A stretch of 64,000 nt of DNA from Bog-473 sp963744225 (GTDB taxonomy: Bacteria; Actinomycetota; Acidimicrobiia; Acidimicrobiales; RAAP-2). The stretch spans positions 868,001 to 932,000 of the forward strand of contig CAVUSV010000004.1 in the NCBI GenBank assembly GCA_963744225.1, given 5' to 3'. Shown here piece after piece: positions 36,599 through 46,461 of the stretch. How positions within the stretch are numbered: the stretch's first letter is position 1; every line of letters starts with the position of its first letter. Both the position numbers and the translations under genes were made by a program. Under the pieces are notes generated by a model that did no database searches, had not been told where the DNA came from, and saw only the letters and a program-made list of their open reading frames with translations.

Positions 36599-38140
36599 GT
36601 GGCTGGAACGGGCCGGTTCTCCCGACGACTGCGCGATCGGCACGACGACCTTCTTCCGCTTCCGGCCGGACCGATCTCCAACGGGGAATTCGTGCCCGCC
36701 GCGGAAGGATCGGGCGACCGGGCGGTCAATGAGCTGGTCCGGACAGCCATCGATGATGCCGCGAGGCGCACCGGCGTCGATCGTCGGCGGTTCCTGCAAG
36801 GGGCCGGAGCCGTGGCGGCTTCCCTGACGGCGTTCGAGCTCGCTGGCTGTTCGTCGGGGCCGGCGTCGACCCGAGGAACCGTTCCCCGTAAGGGCCGGGG
36901 AGGAACGTTCGCGGTGCCACCGCCCGAGGACACCGCCGCCTGTCAGCAAGCGCTGACCGCGTCGGAGTTCATCGTCGATGTCCACACTCACCATGTGGTC
37001 CCCAGCGGACCCTGGGTCCAGAATGCCCCGGAGACCGCCTCTTTGGTGCTCTCCATGCTCCCGCCGGGCTGCAGCGACACTCCTCAATTGGACTGCGTCG
37101 ACAGGGCGAACTACCTGCACGACCTCTTCCTGGCGAGCGAGACGACGATGGCCGTCCTGACGGACGTGCCCAACTCAGGCCCGGACACTGCCCCCATTCC
37201 GTTCCCCGACGCCCTCAGCACCCAAGCGATTGCGTCCGGGCTCACCCGAGGGGGCGCCAGCCGCCTCCTGGTGGAGAACATCATCGCCCCCAATGTCGGA
37301 GCAATTGGGGCAACCTTCGAAGAGATGTCGAGCGCGATGGCTTCGGGGCCGCCGGCCGCCTTCAAGGTGTACACCGCCTGGAGCCCGAGCGGTCAGGGCT
37401 TTTCGTTGAACGATCCCACCATCGGTCTGCCGACCGTCCAGCACGCGCATGACCTCGGGGTGAAGGTCTTTGTGGCGCACAAGGGTCTCCCGCTCGTGAA
37501 CTTCGATCCGCTTTTCAACCACCCGGACGACATCGTGGCGGTCTCACGCCTGTTCCCCGACATGAACTTCGTGGTGTACCACGCCGCATGGGATCCCTCG
37601 CATGTCGAGGGTCCGTACGACCCAACGGCCACGATCGGCGTCGACACCCTGCTCGCCTCTCTCGACCGCCACAGTGTTCCGCCGAACGACAATGTCTGGG
37701 TTGATGTCGCGACGCTGTGGCGCCAACTGCTGACGAGACCCGACCAGGCGGCGCATGCGCTGGGCAAGCTTCTGAAGCGGGTGGGTGCACAGCGGGTGCT
37801 GTGGGGTACGGACGCAGTCTGGTACGGCAGTCCCGAGCCACAGATCATGGCGATGAAGGCCTTCGAGATCACTCCAGAGTTCCAAGATCTCTACCAGTAC
37901 CCGGCCCTGACGAACGAGGTGAAGGCGCACCTCTTCGGCTTGAATGCCGCCGCGTTGTTCGGGATCGATCCGGTCGCGACCCGGTGCGGCCTGGTCGAGG
38001 ATCCTCTGACCGCGAACATCCAAGAGACCGGTCAATTACGCAGCGATGGTGCACTTCCGTCCGCCTGGAAGCCGAACGGCCCCACGACCCGCCGCCAAGT
38101 TCTGAACTGGCTGGCCTCTACGAACTGGTCGCCGCCCTAG
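36599..38140 (+). CDS. Tat-exported amidohydrolase lipoprotein
   Basis: 513 residues from GTG 36599; the frame is open further upstream. An unusually long N-region of about 60 residues precedes the twin-arginine motif DRRRFLQGAG and a hydrophobic stretch ending in LAGC (cysteine 84), which is a lipobox. The enzyme domain is of the amidohydro_2 type: VDVHTHH for the first metal ligands, KVFVAHKGLP, VVYHAAWDP and the late LWGTDAVWYG with the catalytic Asp. It should be folded in the cytoplasm, exported by Tat and anchored outside. Substrate unknown. Confidence 0.85.
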   Translation: MAGTGRFSRRLRDRHDDLLPLPAGPISNGEFVPAAEGSGDRAVNELVRTAIDDAARRTGVDRRRFLQGAGAVAASLTAFELAGCSSGPASTRGTVPRKGRGGTFAVPPPEDTAACQQALTASEFIVDVHTHHVVPSGPWVQNAPETASLVLSMLPPGCSDTPQLDCVDRANYLHDLFLASETTMAVLTDVPNSGPDTAPIPFPDALSTQAIASGLTRGGASRLLVENIIAPNVGAIGATFEEMSSAMASGPPAAFKVYTAWSPSGQGFSLNDPTIGLPTVQHAHDLGVKVFVAHKGLPLVNFDPLFNHPDDIVAVSRLFPDMNFVVYHAAWDPSHVEGPYDPTATIGVDTLLASLDRHSVPPNDNVWVDVATLWRQLLTRPDQAAHALGKLLKRVGAQRVLWGTDAVWYGSPEPQIMAMKAFEITPEFQDLYQYPALTNEVKAHLFGLNAAALFGIDPVATRCGLVEDPLTANIQETGQLRSDGALPSAWKPNGPTTRRQVLNWLASTNWSPP

Positions 38141-38203
38141 CCAGCCAGCAGGCCACGGCCTCCGTTTTGGTTGCGGCGTCCACCGGTTGGGTACCAGATC
38201 GCT

Positions 38204-39734
38204 ATGACGGTGAATCTGGAGCGCGAGGTAAAGCTAGGGGCGCAACACGACTTGGAGATACCCCCGCTGCGAGACGCTCTGGTCACGGCGCTGCTGCCCG
38301 TCGAGGAGTTGTCCACCGTGTATTTCGACACGCCGGACTTTCGGCTGCTCAACCAGGGGATCACGCTTCGACATCGCGAGGGCGAGGAGTCGGGTGTTGG
38401 GATCTGGACGCTGAAGCTGCCTTCCAAGAGTGACAGTCGCACCCTCGACCGAACTGAACTCTCATGGCGAGGTGACATCGAGGACATCCCTTCCGAGGCT
38501 CTTCAGATCGTGCGCGGAGTCGTTCGCCATTCGACACTGGGCCCAGTGATCAGGCTGACCACGACGAGGCATCGATTTGTTTTGCCGCGACGCGTGGGGA
38601 AAAACGTGGGCCGAGCTCGATGACGACACGGTGACCGTGCGCGGGGGCCCAAGGGACGGGCTGATCTTCCGCCAGCTCGAGCTGGAGTTGAAGTCGGAAG
38701 GTCCTGACAACCCGGAGAGCTTTGCGGCTGTCATTCGTCAGCTCCGAGACGCGGGAGCGAAGCCCGAGGTCGACACGAAATTGGAAAAGGCGCTCGGCTT
38801 GTCCGATCCCAAGTCGAGGAGACGTGCGCCCACCCTCGGCAAGAGCTCCTCCCTCGCCGAGGTCGTGCGAGCCAGCATTGCCCAAGGGCTCGACCGCATC
38901 CTCCATCATGACTACCTGGCGCGACTCGACCCCGGCCGTCCGTCTCCAGCGGCTGTCCATCAGATGCGGGTCGCGACCCGGAGGCTGCGCTCGGATCTCA
39001 AGACCTTCGGGCCGGTCCTCGACCCCGTCTGGCTCGGAAACATCCGTAGGGACCTCAAATGGCTGGGAGGCGTCCTGGGCAAGGTGCGGGACACGGACGT
39101 CCTCATGGAGAATCTGTTCGGAGACCCTGGGGCACCGCCTGGCTCGAGGGGAGAGGCCGAGCTTCGCGCACGCGTCGTTGCACAGAGGACGAACGCCGCT
39201 CGGGAGTTCGCGGACGTCCTCGATTCAGAGCGCTACACGCACCTCCTCGATCGCCTGCACGGCGCGTCCCAACAGCCACCGCTTCTCCCTGGCCAGACGC
39301 GGGGGTCGCCCGCCCGCCCCCTGCATCCGAAAGAACCCGCCCGTCGTGCGCTGCCCCTACTGGGTCGTCCGCACTGGCACAAGCTGAGAAAGATGGCTCG
39401 CGCCGCCCGCCGCCATCCCTCTGACCGGGATCTGCACCGGATCCGGATCGGGGCGAAGCAGGTCCGCTACGCGGCAGAGGCGGCCGTGCCGGTGCTCGGC
39501 ACGCCGGCGCGGCGTGCCGCGACCGCCGCCAAGCGTCTGCAGGAGCTCCTGGGCGATCACCATGACGCGGTCACCGCCGCAGCCTGGCTGCGCGCGGAAG
39601 CGCCCAGCGCGAGTTCTGAGGCGAGTTTCTTGGCCGGTCAGCTTGCAGCCGGTCAGCAGCGCCTCCAAGAAAGACTCAGGCGCCGTTGGCGGAGGGCTTG
39701 GCACAAGCTCGAGAAGTCGATGCACTCGTGCTGA
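38204..39734 (+). CDS. CYTH-CHAD domain protein, frameshifted
   Basis: ATG 38204 opens MTVNLEREVKLGA, containing the ExExK signature of CYTH (inorganic triphosphatase/thiamine triphosphatase fold). TVYFDTPDFRLLNQGITLRH and WTLKLPSKSD continue the tunnel. At about 38586 (RFVLP) one extra C shifts the frame; RDAWGKTWAELDDDTVTV and LIFRQLELELKSEG then complete the CYTH part. A CHAD domain follows with VHQMRVATRRLRSDLKTF and LHRIRIGAKQVRYAAEA. About 510 residues when rejoined, the usual size of CYTH-CHAD fusions, which bind or hydrolyse polyphosphate. Confidence 0.85.
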
Positions 39735-39807
39735 CGGTTGCGGGGCGCCGTTGCGGCGGCACTGACGGGACCAGGTTGCGTCGGCTCGCCTCGGTCGGAG
39801 CTCACTC

Positions 39808-40164
39808 CTAAAGGGGTACGGGCGCTCTCAAGTATTCGAGAACGCCGGTGATCTGGAGAGGCCGGCGGACGTCGGGCTGACAGGAGACCACCGAGAAGGT
39901 GCCCCCCTGCGATCTGATTCGCTTGCAGTTCATGACCATGGCCGAGATCCCGCTCGAATCGATGAAGGTCAAGCCCTCGAGATCCACCAACACATCCGGA
40001 GAGCCGTCCGAACCGAGCCACTCCAGGCACGCGCGCAGCCGAGGCGAGGTGGCAACGTCGAGTTCGCCCGACAACTTCACGACGACGGGAAGGTCGCCGT
40101 CAAGCAGTTCGACCGTGAAACCATCCCTTGGCTGAGCCCCCCATCGATGACTCTGAATCGCCAT
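39808..40164 (-). CDS. STAS-domain protein (anti-sigma factor antagonist-like)
   Basis: 118 residues from ATG 40164. VVVKLSGELDVATSPRLRACL and VLVDLEGLTFIDSSGISAMV are the STAS core, with the phosphorylatable serine in DSSG. Anti-anti-sigma factors of this type sequester a kinase/anti-sigma factor to release an alternative sigma factor. No anti-sigma factor or sigma gene is adjacent. A GTGAG-rich leader and a direct repeat (TGCAACAAA twice, 40201-40224) lie upstream. It converges on the CYTH-CHAD gene. Confidence 0.85.
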   Translation of the reverse strand: MAIQSHRWGAQPRDGFTVELLDGDLPVVVKLSGELDVATSPRLRACLEWLGSDGSPDVLVDLEGLTFIDSSGISAMVMNCKRIRSQGGTFSVVSCQPDVRRPLQITGVLEYLRAPVPL

Positions 40165-40781
40165 CTTGCACTCACCCCCAATCCCAATCGCTGAGGACAA
40201 TGCAACAAAGACACTGCAACAAAACCGACAGACCGCGAATCCGGCTGCTGCGCATTTCTGACGCCGGACCCCCCAGATTAATGCCCGCGATTTAGGGGTA
40301 CAAGGGGGGCTCCCCAGGTATGTTGTATCCGTTCTGGGGGTCCTCCGCCGAAGCGCGCGGACAGAGGCGGGGCCGAGCCGGTCGCCGCTCCCCGGGCCAC
40401 CCCGCGGCTCGCAAGATGGGGACCGCCTCTTCGAAGCAACCAGGTGGGTCGCGTTCGCGCCGGCGGCATCGAGGTCGATGTGCCTTGGTTCTGACTGCGA
40501 AAGCTGACCTGGAAACAGGAGCATGCGAAGGTCCGGAACGAGCGGTCGACCGACAGGCCCTGATGTCCTCTCCGATGCGCAGAGGCGTGCCCCGTCCGTC
40601 CAAGCGTGTGTCGACACGCGAACAGTGCCACGGTTCCAAGTCCTGTCGTGCGGCCCGACCGAAAGGCCGAGGAAGGACGCCCGCTCGAAGCTGGGATTTC
40701 AGATGTGCGCTATAACATCCGTGCGACTCGGGCGAGTGTGACTCATTTGGCCGCTGGCTCGGTTGCTCGACCGGGGGAGCG
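40165..40781. other. Long intergenic region between STAS and S15-hydrolase genes
   Basis: 617 bases between divergent genes. It holds a 9-base direct repeat TGCAACAAA separated by five bases (40201-40224) ahead of the STAS gene and a TATAAC hexamer (40711-40716) about 70 bases before the hydrolase start that could be a -10 element, although no good -35 accompanies it. Open frames present are Arg/Ser-rich with no motif and are not called. Confidence 0.4.
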
Positions 40782-43700
40782 ATGGTCCACACGGGGGATG
40801 TTGCGCAGGTTCGTGCAGGGCGGCGACTGGCGCGCCTCGTTTCCCGCCGGCCACGCGCCGCGCGATGCCTCCTCGCACTGGCCTGCGTGGCGGGAATGAC
40901 AACGCTGTTGACCGTCGCCGGTCCGGGCGAGCGGACGACATCCGCGTCGGGTGCGGCCAGCGTCGGCCCGCCGACACCGCCACCGACGACCAGTGTGCTG
41001 ATTCCGTCCAACGGTGCGACGGTGTCCAGCTCGGTGTATCTCGATGCGTCAGCCGGAAGCCCCGCGGGCGTCGCATCGGTTGTCTTCGAGCTCACCGGTG
41101 GCGCGCTGATCGACCATGTCATTTCGCCGGCCACTCCTACCTACTACGGATGGATCGGCGGGTGGAACACGACGTCTGTCCCCAATGGGGCCTATGTGCT
41201 CCAGAGCGTCGCCACCGACGTCGACGGTGTCAGTACGACGAGCGCGCCAATCGCGGTCACTGTGAACAACGCACCGCCCTTGACGACAGTCTTGATTCCG
41301 TCGAAGGGAGCCACCCAGTCAGGAAGCCAGATCCTCGACGCGAGCGCATCGGCCAGCGTGACCAAGGTCAGCTTCGAGCTCACGGGTGGTGCACTGATCG
41401 ACCAGGTGATCTCGGCGGCCACCCCCACCTACTACGGATGGCTCGGGAGCTGGGACACCACGGCGGTGCCCAACGGAACCTACGCCGTGCAGAGCGTTGC
41501 CTCGTATGCCGGCGGCGGGACCGGCACCAGCGCGCCGGTCACCATCACGGTTCTGAACAGCAGCACGTTGCGGGGCAACGGCTCGGTTGACGAGGCGTGG
41601 CTCACGGGAGCCCACCCCGGAGACAGGATTCTTCTCATGCACCACGGGTGGCCCGTCGCGAACCCGTCCAACCCAAACAGCGCCGGGTCGCTCGGTTCTC
41701 TCGTCGTCCGAAACCTGCAGCCAGGACCGGGCTACCGCTGGCTCGACGTCACGACCGATCAGAAGAGCCCGTCTTTCGCCGTCCTCGCGCCGGGTGCGAA
41801 CCCTCCGACGGACGCGCCTCTTTACACCGGCCAGCCGATGCACGAGGGACTCAACTACATCACCATGCGTGACGGGATCCAGCTGGCTGCGACGGTGCGC
41901 TACCCCTACGGCCAGACCTGTTCGGCGACGAGCCCGTGCCCGACCCTCGTCGAGTACTCGGGGTACAACGTCGCCGGGCCGACGGACCCGATCCCTCCCC
42001 TGATAGACGGCATCTTGGGCGTGCCGTGCACCAACTGCGGGAACCCCAATCTCCTTCCCGACAGTTCCACGTACGTCGGGGCCGTCGTCGCCCGGTTCTC
42101 CGGTTTCGCCACGGTCAGCCTCCAGATGCGTGGGACGGGCTGTTCGGGCGGAGCCCTCGACCTCTTCGGCTACCCGTCCGACTACGACGCCTACGACGCG
42201 ATCGAGATCATGGCCCACCAGTCGTGGGTCGCCAACCACAAGGTCGGAATGGTCGGCATCAGCTTCTCGGGGCTGTCGCAATTCCCGGCCGCCGGCACGG
42301 ATCCGCCGGGCCTGGCCGCCATCGCTCCGATGAGCCCGACCGACGACCTCTTCTCGACCGGGTATCCGGGCGGGATCTACAACAACGGATTCGCCGCCAG
42401 CTGGGTCGCCTCTCGCATCAACGACGCCAAACCTGCTGCCGTGTACCGCGGCGGCACCCTGGTGCCCAGCTCGGCGACGCCCATCTCCGGCGTCGGGCAG
42501 CCCTGGACCTACTACGAGATCGACGCTGAGCTCGCGGGCAGCCCCGGGGCGTCTTCGACCTGTCTCACCAACCAGGTACTGCACGACCAGTCTCAGGACC
42601 TGGCCGGCCTGGTCGGACCACAGATGGTTGCCCCGGGCGGTCCGGGCCGCGACCCGTCGCTCTTTGACCGCCGCTCCATGACCGACTGGGCCGCGGCGGT
42701 CGACGTCCCGGTCTTCGTGTCCGGCGCCTTGCAGGACGAGCAGACGGGGCCCCAGTGGCCGGCGCTGATCGACGCGATCCCGAAATCGACACCGGTGTTC
42801 GCCAACATGGTGAACGGCGGGCACATCGATTCTGCCGACACCCAGACGATCAGCCGGTGGCTCGAGTTCCTCGACATCTATGTCGCCAACGCCGTCCCGA
42901 CGCAGCCGAACGCAATCGACGCCCTCGCGCTGGGCCAGTTCGCCGCTCTCGCCGCCCACGTGTCGGCCGCGGCGCCCCTGCCGCCGCTCCGCTTTGCGAA
43001 CGCGCCCGACCCCGTGACGGCGCGCGCCGAATTCGCCGCCCAGACGCCACTCGCGCGCGTACTCTTCGACAATGGCGCCGGTTCCGCCGGCCCGGGCAAC
43101 ATGCAGTCGACCTACAGCGCGGACTTCACCAGTTGGCCGCCGGCAGGTACCGTCACCCGGTTCTCATTCGGTCCGAGCGGGTCACTCCAGTCGCAGGCAC
43201 CGGCGACGCCAGCCAGCGCCACCTTCACCTTGGACCCCAGCACCCGGCCCAGTACGAGCCTCGCCCCCGGCAACAATGCGTGGGCGGCCAACCCCGGATG
43301 GGACTGGAGGCCGGTTCCGTCCGCAGACGGCATCGCCTTCCAGACCGCGCCCTTCACGACGGCGACCACCATCGTGGGGCCGGCCACGCTCGATCTGTGG
43401 GTGAAGGCAACGGCTCCCGTCGAGGACTTCCAGGCGACCATCACCGAGGTGCGCCCTGCAGACAGCCAGGAGGAGTACGTCACGTCTGGCTTCCTGCGCA
43501 GCGCCAACCAGGACGACGCATCGAACTCGACCGCGCTGTTCACCAACCCGACGTACTTGGCCGCCGATGCAGCGAACCTCTCGCCGGAGCGCTATGCGCT
43601 GGTCAAGATCCCCATCGACCCGATCGCCCACACCTTCAGGCCGGGCACCGAGTTGCGCGTCGTGATCTCTGCTCCCGGCGGAGACCGCCCCGTCTGGACG

Positions 43701-43874
43701 TTCGACACTCTCGACAACGGCCAGCAGGCCACCGTCGGTATCGGCGGCTTGGCGGCCTCGGCTCTGACCGTCAATGTCGTGCCCGGCGTGACCCCGACCG
43801 CAGCGCTGCCCGCCTGCGGCGCAGTGCGCGGCGAGCCGTGCCGGGCGTACGTGGCCGAGGGCAACCAGGGATAG
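40782..43874 (+). CDS. Secreted S15/CocE-type hydrolase with two N-terminal Ig-like repeats
   Basis: 1030 residues. The basic N-terminus and hydrophobic stretch (CLLALACVAGMTTLLTVAGP) form a signal peptide. Two similar ~90-residue Ig-like domains follow (VVFELTGGALIDHVISPATP and VSFELTGGALIDQVISAATP). The catalytic part is an alpha/beta hydrolase of the X-Pro dipeptidyl-peptidase/CocE type (MRDGIQLAATVRYPYG, VSLQMRGTGCSGG, GISFSGL with nucleophile S494, and NGGHIDS for the His), ending in the jelly-roll domain (LDLWVKATAPVEDFQATITE). Probably extracellular; it may cleave peptides or esters. It converges on the TetR gene. Confidence 0.88.
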   Translation: MVHTGDVAQVRAGRRLARLVSRRPRAARCLLALACVAGMTTLLTVAGPGERTTSASGAASVGPPTPPPTTSVLIPSNGATVSSSVYLDASAGSPAGVASVVFELTGGALIDHVISPATPTYYGWIGGWNTTSVPNGAYVLQSVATDVDGVSTTSAPIAVTVNNAPPLTTVLIPSKGATQSGSQILDASASASVTKVSFELTGGALIDQVISAATPTYYGWLGSWDTTAVPNGTYAVQSVASYAGGGTGTSAPVTITVLNSSTLRGNGSVDEAWLTGAHPGDRILLMHHGWPVANPSNPNSAGSLGSLVVRNLQPGPGYRWLDVTTDQKSPSFAVLAPGANPPTDAPLYTGQPMHEGLNYITMRDGIQLAATVRYPYGQTCSATSPCPTLVEYSGYNVAGPTDPIPPLIDGILGVPCTNCGNPNLLPDSSTYVGAVVARFSGFATVSLQMRGTGCSGGALDLFGYPSDYDAYDAIEIMAHQSWVANHKVGMVGISFSGLSQFPAAGTDPPGLAAIAPMSPTDDLFSTGYPGGIYNNGFAASWVASRINDAKPAAVYRGGTLVPSSATPISGVGQPWTYYEIDAELAGSPGASSTCLTNQVLHDQSQDLAGLVGPQMVAPGGPGRDPSLFDRRSMTDWAAAVDVPVFVSGALQDEQTGPQWPALIDAIPKSTPVFANMVNGGHIDSADTQTISRWLEFLDIYVANAVPTQPNAIDALALGQFAALAAHVSAAAPLPPLRFANAPDPVTARAEFAAQTPLARVLFDNGAGSAGPGNMQSTYSADFTSWPPAGTVTRFSFGPSGSLQSQAPATPASATFTLDPSTRPSTSLAPGNNAWAANPGWDWRPVPSADGIAFQTAPFTTATTIVGPATLDLWVKATAPVEDFQATITEVRPADSQEEYVTSGFLRSANQDDASNSTALFTNPTYLAADAANLSPERYALVKIPIDPIAHTFRPGTELRVVISAPGGDRPVWTFDTLDNGQQATVGIGGLAASALTVNVVPGVTPTAALPACGAVRGEPCRAYVAEGNQG

Positions 43875-43877
43875 CGG

Positions 43878-44501
43878 TCAGATCTCCACGCCGAGCGACC
43901 GGGACACGAACGCAATCCCGCTTTCCAGGAGATCTTCGCCGGCCATCTCCGGGTCGGACGTCCGCATCATGCTGATCCCGCGGAACAGGGCCACGATGAT
44001 GCGTGCGATCCGCTCTGCTTCTGCCGGTTCGTGGATCTCGATGCCTCGCAGCGCACGTTCGCCCTCGATGATGTCGGCGATGGCCCGGACGTCCCCACGC
44101 TCGAGCTCGTTCAAGCGCTCCCGTGCGGTCGGGTTGCGTAATGCGTAGAGCTGGAATTCCAGGTAGAGGGCTCCCATGTTGGGCACGTGGTCCAACTCAC
44201 CTCGGATCATCTTCACGAAATCACCCAGGCGCGCCTCGGGTGGGACATCAGACGCCTCGAGCGTCTCCTTGATGGCGGCCACGTCGCTGGCGTAGGCGTC
44301 CTCGAGGAGCGCAAGGAACAGATCCTCCTTGTTCTTGAAGTTCGAGTACACGGCGCCCTTGGTGAAGCCGGCCGTGGTTGCGACCTCATCGAGCGTGGCC
44401 GCGTGGAACCCTCGCTCCCCGAAGACCTGGGCGGCTGCCCGGAGCAGGTAGTCGCGGGTCTGCTGGCGCCGACGCTCGGCGGTGAGTGGCTCGAGGTCCA
44501 T
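43878..44501 (-). CDS. TetR-family transcriptional regulator
   Basis: 207 residues from ATG 44501 (MDLEPLTAERRRQQTRDYLL); ATG 44531 is an in-frame alternative lying inside the operator. The DNA-binding domain is AAAQVFGERGFHAATLDEVA, TTAGFTKGAVYSNFKNKEDL, a very typical TetR HTH. The C-terminal ligand domain contains no diagnostic motif. It is divergent from a DrrA/DrrB-like ABC exporter, and palindromic sites lie between them, so it very likely represses both itself and the exporter. Confidence 0.92.
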   Translation of the reverse strand: MDLEPLTAERRRQQTRDYLLRAAAQVFGERGFHAATLDEVATTAGFTKGAVYSNFKNKEDLFLALLEDAYASDVAAIKETLEASDVPPEARLGDFVKMIRGELDHVPNMGALYLEFQLYALRNPTARERLNELERGDVRAIADIIEGERALRGIEIHEPAEAERIARIIVALFRGISMMRTSDPEMAGEDLLESGIAFVSRSLGVEI

Positions 44502-44505
44502 GGGC

Positions 44506-44544
44506 TTGTCCTGCGTACCAGTATACGACATACTAGAGAGTATG
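44506..44544. promoter_or_regulatory. TetR operator and exporter promoter
   Basis: CATACT-AGAG-AGTATG (44529-44544) is a perfect inverted repeat, and an overlapping AGTAT-N5-ATACT (44520-44534) shares its left half-site, so three half-sites sit in tandem. On the plus strand TTGTCC (44506-44511) and CATACT (44529-44534) are 17 bases apart and could be -35/-10 for the ATPase gene; the transcript would then begin at or next to the ATG at 44542. Confidence 0.6.
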
Positions 44545-45555
44545 CTCGATGCGATTCGGTATTTGGATGAGGCCACCGGATCTGCCCTGCACGAATCCGA
44601 GGTGGCGGCTTGCACGGTGCTGACCCGGGGCCTGGTACGGCGTTTCGGCTCGGTGACGGCGGTGGACGGGATCGACCTCTCGGTCCGGCGCGGGGAGATC
44701 TACGGGTTCTTGGGTCCCAACGGAGCCGGGAAGTCGAGCGCCGTCCGAGTGCTCTGCACGCTCTTGCGCCCCCACGGCGGCGTCGCCTTCGTGGCGGGAC
44801 ATGACGTGGCCCGTGATCCCCAAGCGGTCCGTCTGCGCATCGGCGTCGCGCTGCAGGAGACGGCTCTCGACGACGGGCAGACCGGACGTGAACTCCTGAC
44901 CCTGCAGGGTCGCCTGTACGGCATGGAATGGCCCCAGATCCAAAGTCGCATGCTCGAGGTCCTCGAATTGGTCGACATCGGGGGCGCCATCGATCGTCGC
45001 ATCGGGACCTACTCGGGCGGCATGAAGCGGCGGCTCGACCTCGCCGCTGCGCTCGTCCATCGTCCCGAGGTGCTCTTCCTCGATGAGCCGACGACCGGAC
45101 TCGACCCGCTGAGCCGGGCCAGCGTTTGGGCCGAGATCCGCCGGTTGAACGTCGAACTCGGCATGACCATCTTCCTCACGACGCAATACCTCGACGAGGC
45201 AGACGCCCTTGCAGACCGGGTCGGGATCATCGATCGGGGCCGTGTAGTGGCCGAGGGCACGCCCGAAGAACTGAAACGCTCCATCGGACAGGACCTCATC
45301 GTCGCCGATGTCGACGGGGACGATCCCACGGTCCTGACCAAGCTGCAGGTGTTGAGCGGCGTTGATGCTGTCTCGTATGAGGCGGGCAGGATTGTCGTCA
45401 GCACCAAGGACGGTCCAGCCGAGCTGAGCCCCGTGGCGATCGCCCTGAACATGACATCGCTTCGAGTTAAGACTCTGACGTTGCGGACGCCCACGCTCGA
45501 CGACGTCTTCATGCAGCTGACCGGCTCGCATATCCGAGAAGCCGTGCCAGCGTGA
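44542..45555 (+). CDS. DrrA-like ABC transporter ATP-binding protein
   Basis: 337 residues from ATG 44542, which lies in the operator and suggests a leaderless message; GTG 44602 or 44617 are shorter alternatives. Walker A is GPNGAGKSSA, the signature TYSGGMKRRLDLAAAL, Walker B VLFLDEPTTGLDP and the H-loop region FLTTQYLDEADALAD. The C-terminal extension (VVSTKDGPAELSPVAIALN) and the daunorubicin-type layout match DrrA. It works with the ABC-2 permease whose GTG overlaps its stop. Likely drug or lipid export under TetR control. Confidence 0.92.
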   Translation: MLDAIRYLDEATGSALHESEVAACTVLTRGLVRRFGSVTAVDGIDLSVRRGEIYGFLGPNGAGKSSAVRVLCTLLRPHGGVAFVAGHDVARDPQAVRLRIGVALQETALDDGQTGRELLTLQGRLYGMEWPQIQSRMLEVLELVDIGGAIDRRIGTYSGGMKRRLDLAAALVHRPEVLFLDEPTTGLDPLSRASVWAEIRRLNVELGMTIFLTTQYLDEADALADRVGIIDRGRVVAEGTPEELKRSIGQDLIVADVDGDDPTVLTKLQVLSGVDAVSYEAGRIVVSTKDGPAELSPVAIALNMTSLRVKTLTLRTPTLDDVFMQLTGSHIREAVPA

Positions 45556-46352
45556 CGACGATCGAGAAGGTGCCCGTTCTCGGTCGGCAAGCAGGGTTCC
45601 GACGCGACATCGCGTCGGTCGCGGGGCGAGCCCTGCGCCAGATGAGGCGAGAGCCAACCTCGGTGATCCCCGCGGTCTTCGTCCCCGCCTTCTTCTACGT
45701 CGTCAACCTGGGCGCCCTGGAGAACGTGGCGAACCATGTCAGTGGCCTCGACTACAAGGCTTTTCTGATTCCGATGGCCATCGCCTTTGCGGTCACCGGC
45801 ATGTCTCGAGCGCCGGGACTGGTCACCGACATCCAGAGTGGCTACTTCGACCGGCTCCTCCTGACACCCATTCGACGGTCAGCGCTTGTCTTGGGACTGA
45901 TGGTGGCCGACGTCGTTGTGCTGGTGCTCCTGTGCGTTCCCGTGCTCGCCATGGGCTTTGCCGTCGGGGTGCGGTTTCACACTGGAGTGCCAGGTGTCCT
46001 GGCCTTTGTCGTGATCTGCGCCCTCTGGGGCCTGGCTTTCACAGGCTTTCCCTACGCGGTGGCACTCAAGACCGGCAATCCCGCCGCGGTCAACGCGTGC
46101 TTCATCCTCTTCTTCCCTCTTTTCTTCCTGACCGACGCCGTCATCCCAAAGGGCGCGTTGACCGGCTGGTTCTCGACCGTCGCGACCTACAACCCGGTGA
46201 CATACCTTCTCGGTGGATTGCGATCGCTGATGACGGCGGGGTGGAATGGCGCGACTCTGCTCGAGGGCGTGGGTGCCATGGCGGGCATCGGCTGCCTCAG
46301 CATGTCGCTCGCGTTTCTGGCGCTACGGGGAAGGGTTCGCAGAGGGGAGTAA
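45552..46352 (+). CDS. DrrB-like ABC-2 type permease
   Basis: 266 residues from a GTG overlapping the ATPase stop. Six hydrophobic segments are visible, with the typical N-terminal RRDIASVAGRALRQMRREPT and the loop DIQSGYFDRLLLTPIRRSAL that contacts the ATPase. The last part (YNPVTYLLGGLRSLMTAGW) is a hallmark of ABC-2 drug exporters. It forms the membrane channel of the TetR-linked exporter. Confidence 0.92.
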   Translation: MTTIEKVPVLGRQAGFRRDIASVAGRALRQMRREPTSVIPAVFVPAFFYVVNLGALENVANHVSGLDYKAFLIPMAIAFAVTGMSRAPGLVTDIQSGYFDRLLLTPIRRSALVLGLMVADVVVLVLLCVPVLAMGFAVGVRFHTGVPGVLAFVVICALWGLAFTGFPYAVALKTGNPAAVNACFILFFPLFFLTDAVIPKGALTGWFSTVATYNPVTYLLGGLRSLMTAGWNGATLLEGVGAMAGIGCLSMSLAFLALRGRVRRGE

Positions 46353-46461
46353 GCAACTGCGCAGAGCGGTTGTCGCGCCACACGGCACGGCCTCGCCGAC
46401 GCGGGGCCGTGCCGCAATGGCTTCGATCCGTCCCAAGACTCGGGACGATCTCTTCTCCGAT

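Noticed and set aside
40201..40224. TGCAACAAA direct repeat upstream of the STAS gene as an operator
   Set aside because: Only two copies with no symmetry and no promoter of matching position; kept as a note in the gap entry only.
40320..40740. Several 70-130-codon frames in the gap before the S15 hydrolase
   Set aside because: Arg/Ser-rich, overlapping each other on both strands, without start signals or family motifs.
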